This document shows positions 1 through 5,928 of a stretch of 6,079 nt of DNA, in pieces. The position numbers were made by a program, and so were the translations under genes. The stretch spans positions 1 to 6,079 of the forward strand of contig JAKAZF010000194.1 of the NCBI GenBank assembly GCA_021826605.1, in the 5' to 3' direction. The notes beneath the pieces are model-generated. The model saw only the letters and a list, made by a program, of their open reading frames with translations. It had not been told where the DNA came from and ran no database searches. The DNA is from Planctomycetota bacterium (GTDB lineage Bacteria; Planctomycetota; Phycisphaerae; WQYP01). Every line of letters begins with the position of its first letter. The first letter of the stretch is position 1.

Positions 1-1
1 C

Positions 2-1858
2 GTTTTGGAAAATTCCAGTTCCGGTATGGAAACACTTACCGGCAGCATCAGCAATGCCACGGCGGGCAATATTCTGGCGTTCAGCGGTGGCACGTTTAAT
101 CTCAATGAAGCCGGTTCGGGTTCCGGCACATTTGAAATTGGTGATGCGCCATCCACCGTGATCGTCTCGAATCCCAACGCCTTCGGCTCCGGGGCCATTA
201 TTGTCAATACCGGTTCCACTCTGGAAACCAGTGATGCCGTACTGGGCGCAGGCCCGGTCATGACGGTTACCGCCGGCAGCTTTACGGAAAACGCCGGTGG
301 CACACTGAAACTTCTGGCCACGGGTAATGGCGTCAACGATTCCATTGCCTTAGGCGGCGGCGCAGCTTCGCTCAATGGCGAACTGAATCTGATTTTTTCC
401 GGCTTTACCCCGGCCTCTGGACAGCATTACACGGTCATCAGCACCACCGGAACGGTCAGCGGTAACTTCAGTTCCATCGTACTTACCGGTGCTCCGAGCC
501 TCATGATTGGCACCGGCAGCGCTGTGGCCGGAACAGGTGAAGAAATTACGCTCTCTTATTCCGCGTTTTTCACCGGCCTTTCCGGCTTGACTCCCAATCA
601 GGCATCCATCGCGGCATATCTTAACGACAATGCCGTATTACCCGGAGTGCCCAGTGTGATTGTTAATGCATTGGGAACCATCAGCGCCTTGCCACAGAAC
701 CTGCAGGCACAATACCTCGATGAACTCACACCGCAGGCGTATTCGCAGTTGCCGCAACAGTCCATCCAGAACAACACTTTCATGGCCCAGCAGCTTTTCA
801 GCCAGGTGCAGAACGCCTTTGATGGCGGGGGCTTTAATACCTCGGGTCTGATGATGCTGAAAACCAATGATCAGGATCCTTTTGCCGTCTCCATGGATTC
901 GGCCTTGGCTTCCGCGCAGCAGCAGGCAAAGAATTCTGTAGCCTACATGGATAACAGCCCCCAGCTTGTGGGAATGCCCGGTGTCGGGCCAATCCTGCCG
1001 GCACAGGAAAGTGCATTAGGCAATCTCTCCGGTTTTGTGCTTGGCACCATTACCGTGGATCAATTGCAGCAGAACAATACCCCCACACAGAACTTCACCA
1101 CCGGCAGTGTGATGGCCGGCCTGGATTACCGCCTGAATCGTAACCTGGTGGTGGGGGGATTGTTTAACTGGGCTTATACCGGCGGCACATTGGATAATGT
1201 CGGCAGCCGTCAGCGTTCCAGCAGTTATACTCCCGGCGTGTTTGTGGGGTATAAACAGGGCGGCTTCTATGCCGATGCATTAATGGCCTATACATATAAC
1301 AGCTATCAGATTAATCGCACGGTCAATATGCCGGGTTCCAGCAGCATCGCCACCGGTGAGCCGGACAGCAATGAATATGATGCCAATGCCCTGGTGGGAT
1401 ATTACCTGCCATTGGCCAGAGGATTCCGGGCCGGCCCGGCGGCGGGTGTGGGCTTCACGCAGATCAACATGTCGGGTTACAGCGAAACCGGCAGCCCATT
1501 TGATCTCACGGTGGCCAAGCAACACGCGGATTCCTTAAGGTCCCTGCTGGGTATGCAGGCGCAGTACAGTTTTGCCCCGGAAAACAATCCCCTGCCGATC
1601 AGCATTAACTTCAATGCGTTCTGGCAGCATGAATTCCTGGATTCGGCAAGGAATATCAATGCCAGTTTCACCCAGCTTGGCGGCGGCTCATTTATCTTCA
1701 CCACCGCCGGGCCATCACGTGATTCGGCCCTGCTGGGCCTGGGTGCCAGCGGATATATTGGCAAACAGGTCTCGCTGTTTGTGAACTACGAAACCCAGGT
1801 CGGCGATCATCGGCAGTTCGCTCAAAGCATCATGGCCGGCGTGGCCGTGAGCTTTTAG
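2..1858 (+). CDS. Autotransporter-type outer-membrane protein, C-terminal part (5' end outside window)
   Basis: The reading frame is open through the left edge, so the TTG at 5-7 is not a credible start; the gene begins upstream. Residues here are counted from that TTG. Residues 1-190 are rich in Gly, Ser, Thr and Asn with alternating hydrophobic residues, as in beta-helical passenger domains. A junction follows with GLTPNQASIAAYLN (about 194-207) and LDELTPQAYSQL (238-249), wording often seen just before autotransporter barrels. Residues about 342-617 show amphipathic beta-strands with aromatic girdles (VGGLFNWAYTGG, PGVFVGYKQGGFYADALMAYTYNSY, FNAFWQHEF, VSLFVNYETQVG) and end in VAVSF; a terminal Phe is the usual Bam recognition signal. 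By family knowledge, the barrel inserts in the outer membrane and displays or secretes the passenger. The passenger's role cannot be told. The TAG stop abuts the palindrome array and the gene converges on sucA. The barrel call is firm; the secretion mode is inferred. Confidence 0.85.
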   Translation, partial: VLENSSSGMETLTGSISNATAGNILAFSGGTFNLNEAGSGSGTFEIGDAPSTVIVSNPNAFGSGAIIVNTGSTLETSDAVLGAGPVMTVTAGSFTENAGGTLKLLATGNGVNDSIALGGGAASLNGELNLIFSGFTPASGQHYTVISTTGTVSGNFSSIVLTGAPSLMIGTGSAVAGTGEEITLSYSAFFTGLSGLTPNQASIAAYLNDNAVLPGVPSVIVNALGTISALPQNLQAQYLDELTPQAYSQLPQQSIQNNTFMAQQLFSQVQNAFDGGGFNTSGLMMLKTNDQDPFAVSMDSALASAQQQAKNSVAYMDNSPQLVGMPGVGPILPAQESALGNLSGFVLGTITVDQLQQNNTPTQNFTTGSVMAGLDYRLNRNLVVGGLFNWAYTGGTLDNVGSRQRSSSYTPGVFVGYKQGGFYADALMAYTYNSYQINRTVNMPGSSSIATGEPDSNEYDANALVGYYLPLARGFRAGPAAGVGFTQINMSGYSETGSPFDLTVAKQHADSLRSLLGMQAQYSFAPENNPLPISINFNAFWQHEFLDSARNINASFTQLGGGSFIFTTAGPSRDSALLGLGASGYIGKQVSLFVNYETQVGDHRQFAQSIMAGVAVSF

Positions 1859-2147
1859 CAACCACCGGGTTGCCACCCGGTGTTCTGTTACACACTGCCA
1901 CAGCGAACACCGGATGACTAATCCGGTGGTTTGTCCAGTGCCGCAATCAACCACCGGGTTGTCACCACGGTGTTCTCCAATGCTGCAATCAACCACCGGG
2001 TTGCCACCGCGGTGTTCTGTTACGCACCGCTACAGCGAACACCGGATGATGAATCCGGTGGTTTGTCCAGTGCCGCGATCAACCACCGGGTTGTCACCCG
2101 GTGTTCTAGTGCCACAGTCAACCACCGGGTTGTCACCACGGCGTGCT
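1859..2147. repeat. Mosaic array of seven palindromic repeat units (REP/BIME-like)
   Basis: Five direct copies of a 28-29 base unit starting CAACCACCGGGTTG and ending in CGGTGTTCT (last copy CGGCGTGCT) lie at 1859-1886, 1948-1976, 1990-2018, 2080-2107 and 2119-2147. Two inverted copies (GAACACCGGAT...ATCCGGTGGTT) lie at 1905-1931 and 2037-2063. Each unit is itself a hairpin: the first folds as CACCGGGT-TGCC-ACCCGGTG with eight perfect pairs, and the inverted ones as CACCGGAT-5 nt-ATCCGGTG. Linkers are related too (TGCCGCAATC, TGCTGCAATC, TGCCACAGTC). A higher-order period of about 131 bases is visible (1859 to 1990, 1948 to 2080, 1990 to 2119). The array starts on the base after the autotransporter stop and ends four bases short of the sucA stop. 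It resembles bacterial REP/BIME mosaics in design; I cannot assign it to a named family and see no transposase gene in the window. Confidence 0.85.
1860..1886. terminator. Possible bidirectional terminator hairpin between convergent genes
   Basis: This first repeat copy has an eight-pair GC-rich stem (1863-1870 with 1875-1882) and a TGCC loop, immediately after the autotransporter stop, and is followed by TTCTGTT. The later copy at 2084-2103 has an equally perfect stem. Both downstream tracts are only partly T-rich, so these are imperfect Rho-independent terminators. The location between convergent 3' ends is the main support; the assignment is inference. Confidence 0.35.
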
Positions 2148-2151
2148 GCGT

Positions 2152-5016
2152 TTACTTGGCTATCGGAGCGCCTTCCTTTACTTCGACATCGCTGGGGCGC
2201 GTTTCCCGTGTGGCTGTGGCGTGTTCTCTGCCCACCACATCCGCCACCGACAAATTCAGCGCCCGGGCCAGTATTTCCGCCTGTTCATGCACATGGCGTT
2301 CATGCGAACCGGCCGCCGGTGAACTCGACGGTTTGCGGCCGATATAGGTTAATTTCTGCATGCCCGGCCAGTGGTAGTGCAGTTTCGCACCAATAAACGG
2401 ATACACGCCGTTGTTCCGCGGTTCCTCCTGAACCCATACCATTTCCACACCCTTGGGATACGTGCGGGCAATTTCCGTAAGCCGATCCGCATAGAATGGA
2501 TAAATCTGCTCCAGACGGAGAATGGCGATATCCGTTATACGATTTTTCTCGCGCTCGGCCAGAAGTTCATAATAAATTTTTCCGCTGCAGATCAGCACCC
2601 GTCGCACGCGCGAACGGTCCATTTTCGACGTTTCATCAATGATTTCTTCAAATTGACCACCGCTGAATTCCTCCAGCCGGGAAACCGCCATTTTATTTCT
2701 CAGCAGACTCTTGGGAGCCATGATAATCAGCGGTTTGCGGAAGTTGCGGTGCATCTGTCTGCGCAGCAGATGAAAATATTGCGCGGGAGTTGTGGGGTTG
2801 CACACCTGAATGTTATCTTCCGCCGCGAGTTGCAGAAAACGCTCGAGGCGCGCGTGCGAATGTTCCGGCCCCTGGCCTTCATAGCCGTGCGGCAGGAGCA
2901 TGACCATACCATTGAATTTGCCCCATTTGGTTTCCGCGCTGACAAGAAACTGATCGATAATCGGCTGGGTCATATTCACAAAATCGCCGAACTGCGCTTC
3001 CCACATGACCAGCGCATGCGGATCCGCCGAGGAAAATCCGTATTCAAAACCCACTACCGCCAATTCCGACAGCATGGTGTTAATGATGGTAAATCGGGCC
3101 TTGGCCTCACCGAAAGTTCCCAGCGGGTTGTAGGCGTTGCCCGTTTCCGAATCGAAGATGACCGCGTTGCGATGACTGAAAGTTCCGCGGCAGACATCCT
3201 GTCCGGTCAGGCGCACCCAGATGCCTTCATCCAGCAACGATCCGATGGCCAGCATTTCTCCGTTGCCCCAATCAATGCCTTCGCCCTTGCGCACGGCATC
3301 AAGCCGCTGCTTGTACATCTGGGCCACTTTCGGATGCGGTGAGAAATCATCCGGAAACTTACAAACCTTTTCCGCGATACTCAGCAACTGCTGCGAAGTT
3401 ACAGCCGTATCCACTCGCCAATCCCGTATATCGCGCGGGACTTTCAGCAGATCTTTCCATGGGCCATGGACCGGCGGCGCGGCATCGGTGGGCTTGAATG
3501 TCTGGGCATATTCATGAGCCTTGTCCAGGCGGTCATGTACGTCGTGCGCCATTTCATCAAGCTCGATCTGCGTAATTTGCCCCGCATCCAGAAGACGCTT
3601 GGCATACAACTGACGGGTGGTGGGATGCTTGACAATTTCCCGGTACATCACCGGCTGGGTCACGCTGGGATCATCCAGTTCATTGTGGCCGCGCCGGCGA
3701 TAGCAGACCAGATCAATAATCACGTCCGCCTTAAACCGCTGGCGAAACGCGATGGCAAGCCGGGCCGCCTGCACCACCGCTTCCGGATCATCGCCGTTAA
3801 CATGAAATACCGGCGCCTGAATGGCCTTGGCTACATCACTGGGATAGCGGGTGAATCGGCCGTCATTGGGATTGGTCGTAAAACCAATCTGGTTGTTGAC
3901 AATAATATGAACCGTGCCGCCGGTGCGATATGCTTCCAATTCCGAAAGATAGAGCGTTTCGGCCACAATACCCTGCCCGGTAAATGCGGCATCGCCGTGC
4001 ATGAGCACGGGCATAACACGCTGCCGCGTGGCGTCACCTTTGCGATTCTGTTTGGCGCGAACAATGCCTTCGACTACCGGATCGACAATTTCAAGATGAC
4101 TGGGATTGGCGGAAAGCGATAAATGCACGGATCGGCCGGCGCGGGTGGTGTAATCGTAGGCGTAGCCCAGATGATACTTGACATCTCCGTCCCCCATTGA
4201 TTTCTGCGGACGATCCAGCACTTCAGCCATGATCATTTCATAGGGCTTGTGCATGGTATGGGCCAGCACATTGAGCCGTCCGCGGTGCGGCATACCCATG
4301 ACAATTTCATCCACCCCGTTTTCCGCCGCTTTTTCAATGACTTCATCAAGGAGGTTGATAAGTGTTTCAGCGCCTTCAATACTGAAGCGTTTGGTGGTGG
4401 GGTGCCGGCGCTGCAGAAATAATTCAAAATCTTCCGAGGCGGTGAGACGCGACATGATGAATTTGCGATCCATCTCCGACAATTGCGGGCGGTTGAGAAC
4501 CGGTTCCATGAGATCCTGGAGAAACTGGCGCTGATCCGGATCACGTATGTCCATATATTCAACTGCCAGCGTGCCGCAATAGGTGCTGCGCAACATTGAG
4601 ATCAACTGCCGCAGCGGCACGCGCCCGCCGCCGAAGCTCCCCGCATTCACCGACCGGTCAAGGTCCGATTCACTTAAACCAAATTCGGTAAGGCTCAAAA
4701 GGGGATGCTCGGTGCCGTTGTGCCCCAGCGGATCAAGATCCGCAATCAGATGGCCAAGTTCGCGATAACTGTGCACCAGATCCGAAACCTGCAAATCCGG
4801 CTCACCATCCGCCGGTGCCCGCGCGGGAGCTGATGCGCTTATGCCGGTAACGGGGGCATCCGTTGCGAGGTCAAATCCACGGAAGAACCATTGCCATTGG
4901 GGGTCAACGGCATCGGGGTTGTTTTTCCATTGTTCGTAAAGATTCTGTATAAATTCGGGACTCAATCCCTCCAGCGATTTTTGTGAATCGCCACCGACAA
5001 CATCCGAGGTAACCAC
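2152..5016 (-). CDS. sucA: 2-oxoglutarate dehydrogenase E1 component
   Basis: This thiamine-diphosphate enzyme decarboxylates 2-oxoglutarate and passes the succinyl group to the lipoyl arm of the E2 subunit (SucB) in the cytoplasmic TCA-cycle complex. At 954 residues it is close to the usual 930 or so. The N-terminal E2-contact segment is present (SPEFIQNLYEQWKNNP, 19-34), followed by an Ala/Pro-rich linker near 60-72. Core motifs are intact: GMPHRGRLN with His244; NPSHLEIV with His307; the ThDP/Mg signature GDAAFTGQG (341-349) to NNQIG (374-378); RRRGHNELDDP (440-450); GTFSHRNAV (611-619); MWEAQFGDFVN (671-681); LPHGYEGQGPEHSHARLER (708-726); and the C-terminal WVQEEPRNNG (861-870). The GTG start at 5016 is chosen because GGAG lies eight bases upstream and no other in-frame start exists before the stop at 5068-5070. 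No frameshift or lost motif is seen. It has no sucB or lpd next to it: downstream is the repeat array, and it appears monocistronic. Confidence 0.98.
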   Translation of the reverse strand: MVTSDVVGGDSQKSLEGLSPEFIQNLYEQWKNNPDAVDPQWQWFFRGFDLATDAPVTGISASAPARAPADGEPDLQVSDLVHSYRELGHLIADLDPLGHNGTEHPLLSLTEFGLSESDLDRSVNAGSFGGGRVPLRQLISMLRSTYCGTLAVEYMDIRDPDQRQFLQDLMEPVLNRPQLSEMDRKFIMSRLTASEDFELFLQRRHPTTKRFSIEGAETLINLLDEVIEKAAENGVDEIVMGMPHRGRLNVLAHTMHKPYEMIMAEVLDRPQKSMGDGDVKYHLGYAYDYTTRAGRSVHLSLSANPSHLEIVDPVVEGIVRAKQNRKGDATRQRVMPVLMHGDAAFTGQGIVAETLYLSELEAYRTGGTVHIIVNNQIGFTTNPNDGRFTRYPSDVAKAIQAPVFHVNGDDPEAVVQAARLAIAFRQRFKADVIIDLVCYRRRGHNELDDPSVTQPVMYREIVKHPTTRQLYAKRLLDAGQITQIELDEMAHDVHDRLDKAHEYAQTFKPTDAAPPVHGPWKDLLKVPRDIRDWRVDTAVTSQQLLSIAEKVCKFPDDFSPHPKVAQMYKQRLDAVRKGEGIDWGNGEMLAIGSLLDEGIWVRLTGQDVCRGTFSHRNAVIFDSETGNAYNPLGTFGEAKARFTIINTMLSELAVVGFEYGFSSADPHALVMWEAQFGDFVNMTQPIIDQFLVSAETKWGKFNGMVMLLPHGYEGQGPEHSHARLERFLQLAAEDNIQVCNPTTPAQYFHLLRRQMHRNFRKPLIIMAPKSLLRNKMAVSRLEEFSGGQFEEIIDETSKMDRSRVRRVLICSGKIYYELLAEREKNRITDIAILRLEQIYPFYADRLTEIARTYPKGVEMVWVQEEPRNNGVYPFIGAKLHYHWPGMQKLTYIGRKPSSSPAAGSHERHVHEQAEILARALNLSVADVVGREHATATRETRPSDVEVKEGAPIAK

Positions 5017-5024
5017 GTTTTTTT

Positions 5025-5028
5025 CTCC
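5025..5028 (-). promoter_or_regulatory. Shine-Dalgarno site of sucA
   Basis: On the - strand GGAG is followed by eight bases (AAAAAAAC) and then the GTG at 5016-5014. This spacing and the A-rich spacer decide the GTG start, since no ATG is available nearby. Confidence 0.75.
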
Positions 5029-5104
5029 GAAATTCCGGGCCTTTTTATCGCCCGTATGTCCTCTGTTCTACATAAATCAGTCTAGGGAGGCAAATGACCA
5101 TAGT

Positions 5105-5138
5105 GAAATTCGCAAAACAAATTATATAAGCGAATTTC
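5105..5138. promoter_or_regulatory. Perfect 9-bp inverted repeat straddling the sucA -10 box, candidate operator
   Basis: GAAATTCGC (5105-5113) is mirrored by GCGAATTTC (5130-5138) with no mismatch, separated by 16 A/T-rich bases that contain the TATAAT of the leftward promoter. The arm centres are 25 bp apart, a little more than two helical turns, so a dimeric regulator could contact both half-sites on nearly the same face and cover the promoter. The alternative is an RNA hairpin, but the predicted start of transcription falls between the arms, so only one arm would be transcribed leftward. The regulator is unknown. Confidence 0.5.
5121..5126 (-). promoter_or_regulatory. Candidate -10 box for sucA
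   Basis: The - strand reads a perfect TATAAT about 105 bases upstream of the sucA start codon, giving a likely start of transcription near 5114 and a leader of roughly 100 bases. The -35 is weak: TTGCAT lies only 13 bases upstream, and at 17 bases there is only CCGGTT, so a good -10 may be working with an activator or a poor -35. The box lies within the 16-base spacer of a perfect inverted repeat. Confidence 0.5.
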
Positions 5139-5175
5139 CATGCAACCGGAATCCGTCCATGCGCTTCCAAACGTC

Positions 5176-5195
5176 GCGCCATGCTCACATGGCGC
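5176..5195. repeat. Perfect 8-bp stem-loop (GCGCCATG / CATGGCGC)
   Basis: GCGCCATG (5176-5183), a four-base loop CTCA, and CATGGCGC (5188-5195) form a perfect inverted repeat. It is not followed by a T tract on either strand, so it does not look like an intrinsic terminator. It lies some 50 bp upstream of the sucA -10 box, where an activator or repressor site could sit. Confidence 0.5.
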
Positions 5196-5201
5196 TATCA
5201 T

Positions 5202-5219
5202 CCGTTAAATAGTTAACGG
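5202..5219. repeat. Perfect 7-bp stem-loop (CCGTTAA / TTAACGG)
   Basis: CCGTTAA (5202-5208), loop ATAG, and TTAACGG (5213-5219) pair without mismatch. It begins six bases after the previous stem-loop, and the two form a tandem pair with identical loop length but unrelated stem sequence. A DNA-level protein site is as likely as an RNA hairpin. Confidence 0.45.
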
Positions 5220-5370
5220 TGACGCCAATTCCTGTATATCGGTTATCAAGTGATCTTTTCATTATCGGAAGTGCCACGACCGCACCAGCCGATAAACTGG
5301 CGATTCCAATTAATCAGAAGGGATCGGTCGCCCATAATTTTTATTTTTTTACATTTCCTTAAGAATCTTC

Positions 5371-5399
5371 TTGACCCCGCCGATAACTGGTGATAGCAT
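5371..5399 (+). promoter_or_regulatory. Candidate sigma70-type promoter, rightward, with extended -10
   Basis: TTGACC (5371-5376, five of six consensus bases) and TAGCAT (5394-5399, four of six) are exactly 17 bases apart. The -10 is preceded by TG and one base (5391-5393), which makes an extended -10. Transcription would begin near 5406 and run rightward towards the possible structured RNA and the pseudopilin gene, leaving a leader of about 520 bases. A copy of the CCGATAA word (5380-5386) lies in the spacer between the two boxes, so a regulator binding there would block it. Confidence 0.45.
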
Positions 5400-5477
5400 A
5401 CTTGCTGGTGTGTTGCAGGAGCGATTGTTTCGTATACCGTCATTATAAATACATGGCTCCGATTTTTCGGTGCCGCC

Positions 5478-5500
5478 GGCTTTGAAGCCTTATTTTTATT
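5478..5500 (+). terminator. Weak intrinsic-terminator-like hairpin with T-rich tail
   Basis: GGCTTTGAAGCC (5478-5489) can form a four- to five-pair stem and is followed at once by TTATTTTTATT (5490-5500). The stem is short for a real terminator. If functional, together with the promoter at 5371-5399 it would define a transcript of about 95 bases; otherwise it would act as an attenuator in the leader of the downstream gene. Confidence 0.2.
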
Positions 5501-5550
5501 CCGCCCCTACGCAACCCACCATCATGTTCGTCTGATCCGTCGCCGGTAAT

Positions 5551-5599
5551 ACCGGAACCGCAGGCACGGGTCTCGTAAACAATCTGGCCAGGTTCCGGT
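5551..5599. repeat. Perfect 9-bp inverted repeat ACCGGAACC / GGTTCCGGT
   Basis: ACCGGAACC (5551-5559) and GGTTCCGGT (5591-5599) match perfectly across a 31-base spacer. The left arm also takes part in a small local palindrome CCGGT-AAT-ACCGG (5543-5555), so two foldings compete. The stretch lies on the predicted rightward transcript, just before the possible structured RNA. Confidence 0.4.
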
Positions 5600-5653
5600 G
5601 GTATGGTTGCGCCCCGCAAAACGGGCGGCGTTAAAAAACATAAGAATTGTGTG

Positions 5654-5812
5654 TCCAGCTCAGAACCTAAAAGAGCTGGAAAGCTTTTGAGGTGGCTTAT
5701 GTTCGGACTGTGCAGTCCGGAGCCACCACGCGCAGGCTCATCCGAATCGGCGAAGCCAAGGGAGTGTTTCCTCTGGTTCGAAAAAGCCGATGCCTTCCTT
5801 GGCTCCCGCGCG
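5654..5812 (+). ncRNA. Candidate structured RNA or leader element upstream of the pseudopilin gene
   Basis: Several perfect helices are packed together. Stem A is TCCAGCTC (5654-5661) with GAGCTGGA (5673-5680). Stem B is GGTGGCT (5691-5697) with AGCCACC (5721-5727), enclosing CGGACT-GTGC-AGTCCG (5704-5719). Stem C joins CGCGC (5729-5733) to GCGCG (5808-5812) and GGGAG (5760-5764) to CTCCC (5803-5807), around an inserted hairpin GGCT (5735-5738) with AGCC (5754-5757). The loop of stem A can also pair with the downstream TTTTGAGG (5685-5692), a possible pseudoknot. I could not match it to a riboswitch, RNase P, tmRNA, SRP, 6S RNA or tRNA from conserved bases. Strand + is preferred because a rightward promoter lies upstream and a gene downstream, but perfect stems look alike on both strands. 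Function is unknown. Confidence 0.45.
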
Positions 5813-5914
5813 GCGTTCGATTCCGATAACTATTGCTGATCGTGATACGTCAACACGGACAGGATTGGCAACAGATCGGTTGCAGGGCACGCAGTTAAGT
5901 GTTTCTCTCTTTTT

Positions 5915-5920
5915 CGGAGG
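5915..5920 (+). promoter_or_regulatory. Shine-Dalgarno site of the pseudopilin gene
   Basis: CGGAGG is followed by eight bases and then the ATG at 5929-5931; it comes after a pyrimidine-rich run (TTTCTCTCTTTTT). It is a strong site and fixes the start codon. Confidence 0.8.
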
Positions 5921-5928
5921 CTTCCATT

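Larger units (their letters stand above)
5017..5928. other. Long divergent intergenic region between sucA and the pseudopilin gene
   Basis: No protein gene is convincing in these 912 bases. Open frames present (for example 5246-5443 on the - strand and 5603-5839 on the + strand) lack a recognisable product. The part at 5041-5460 is rich in A and T and holds the sucA leader and promoter, three perfect inverted repeats, and the rightward promoter. CCGATAA occurs at 5289-5295, 5380-5386 and 5823-5829, and as TTATCGG at 5262-5268. The part from 5540 on is richer in G and C and holds further inverted repeats and the candidate structured RNA. Between 5813 and 5914 I see only a small hairpin, GCAAC (5868-5872) with GTTGC (5879-5883). 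Confidence 0.6.

Noticed and set aside
1859..2147. CRISPR array
   Set aside because: Spacing is irregular, some copies are inverted, the linkers are related to each other, and no cas gene is in the window.
1914..2396. Open frames (1914-2396 and 1931-2347, + strand) coding for repeated STTGLSPRCS-like peptides
   Set aside because: The peptide repeats simply translate the palindrome array, and both frames then run antisense through the 3' end of sucA. No ribosome site or known family.
2371..3342. Long + strand open frame of 323 codons, and another at 3466-4122, antisense to sucA
   Set aside because: They lie wholly within the conserved sucA gene in the opposite strand, match no family I recognise, and are explained by codon bias of sucA.
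5094..5129. 11-codon open frame after AGGGAGG (5084-5090)
   Set aside because: The ribosome site is only three bases from the ATG, the peptide is tiny, and the frame overlaps the sucA promoter and inverted repeat.
5246..5443. 65-codon open frame on the - strand upstream of sucA
   Set aside because: No ribosome site before its ATG, no recognisable motif, and it overlaps the rightward promoter.
5611..5640. GC-rich hairpin CCCG-CAAAA-CGGG followed by TTAAAAAA, as a terminator
   Set aside because: Only four clean pairs, and the tail is A-rich rather than T-rich on the + strand; on the - strand the T run comes before the hairpin.
5771..5827. tRNA-like T-arm words (GGTTCGAA at 5775-5782, GTTCGATTCC at 5815-5824)
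   Set aside because: The flanking T-stem bases do not pair and no anticodon or acceptor arm can be built around either.
5699..5839. 46-codon open frame on the + strand (MFGLCSPEPP...), with GAGG seven bases ahead, in frame with a longer one from 5603
   Set aside because: It has a passable ribosome site, but its bases are almost wholly used in perfect RNA stems and the peptide resembles nothing known. Codon conservation in relatives could revive it.
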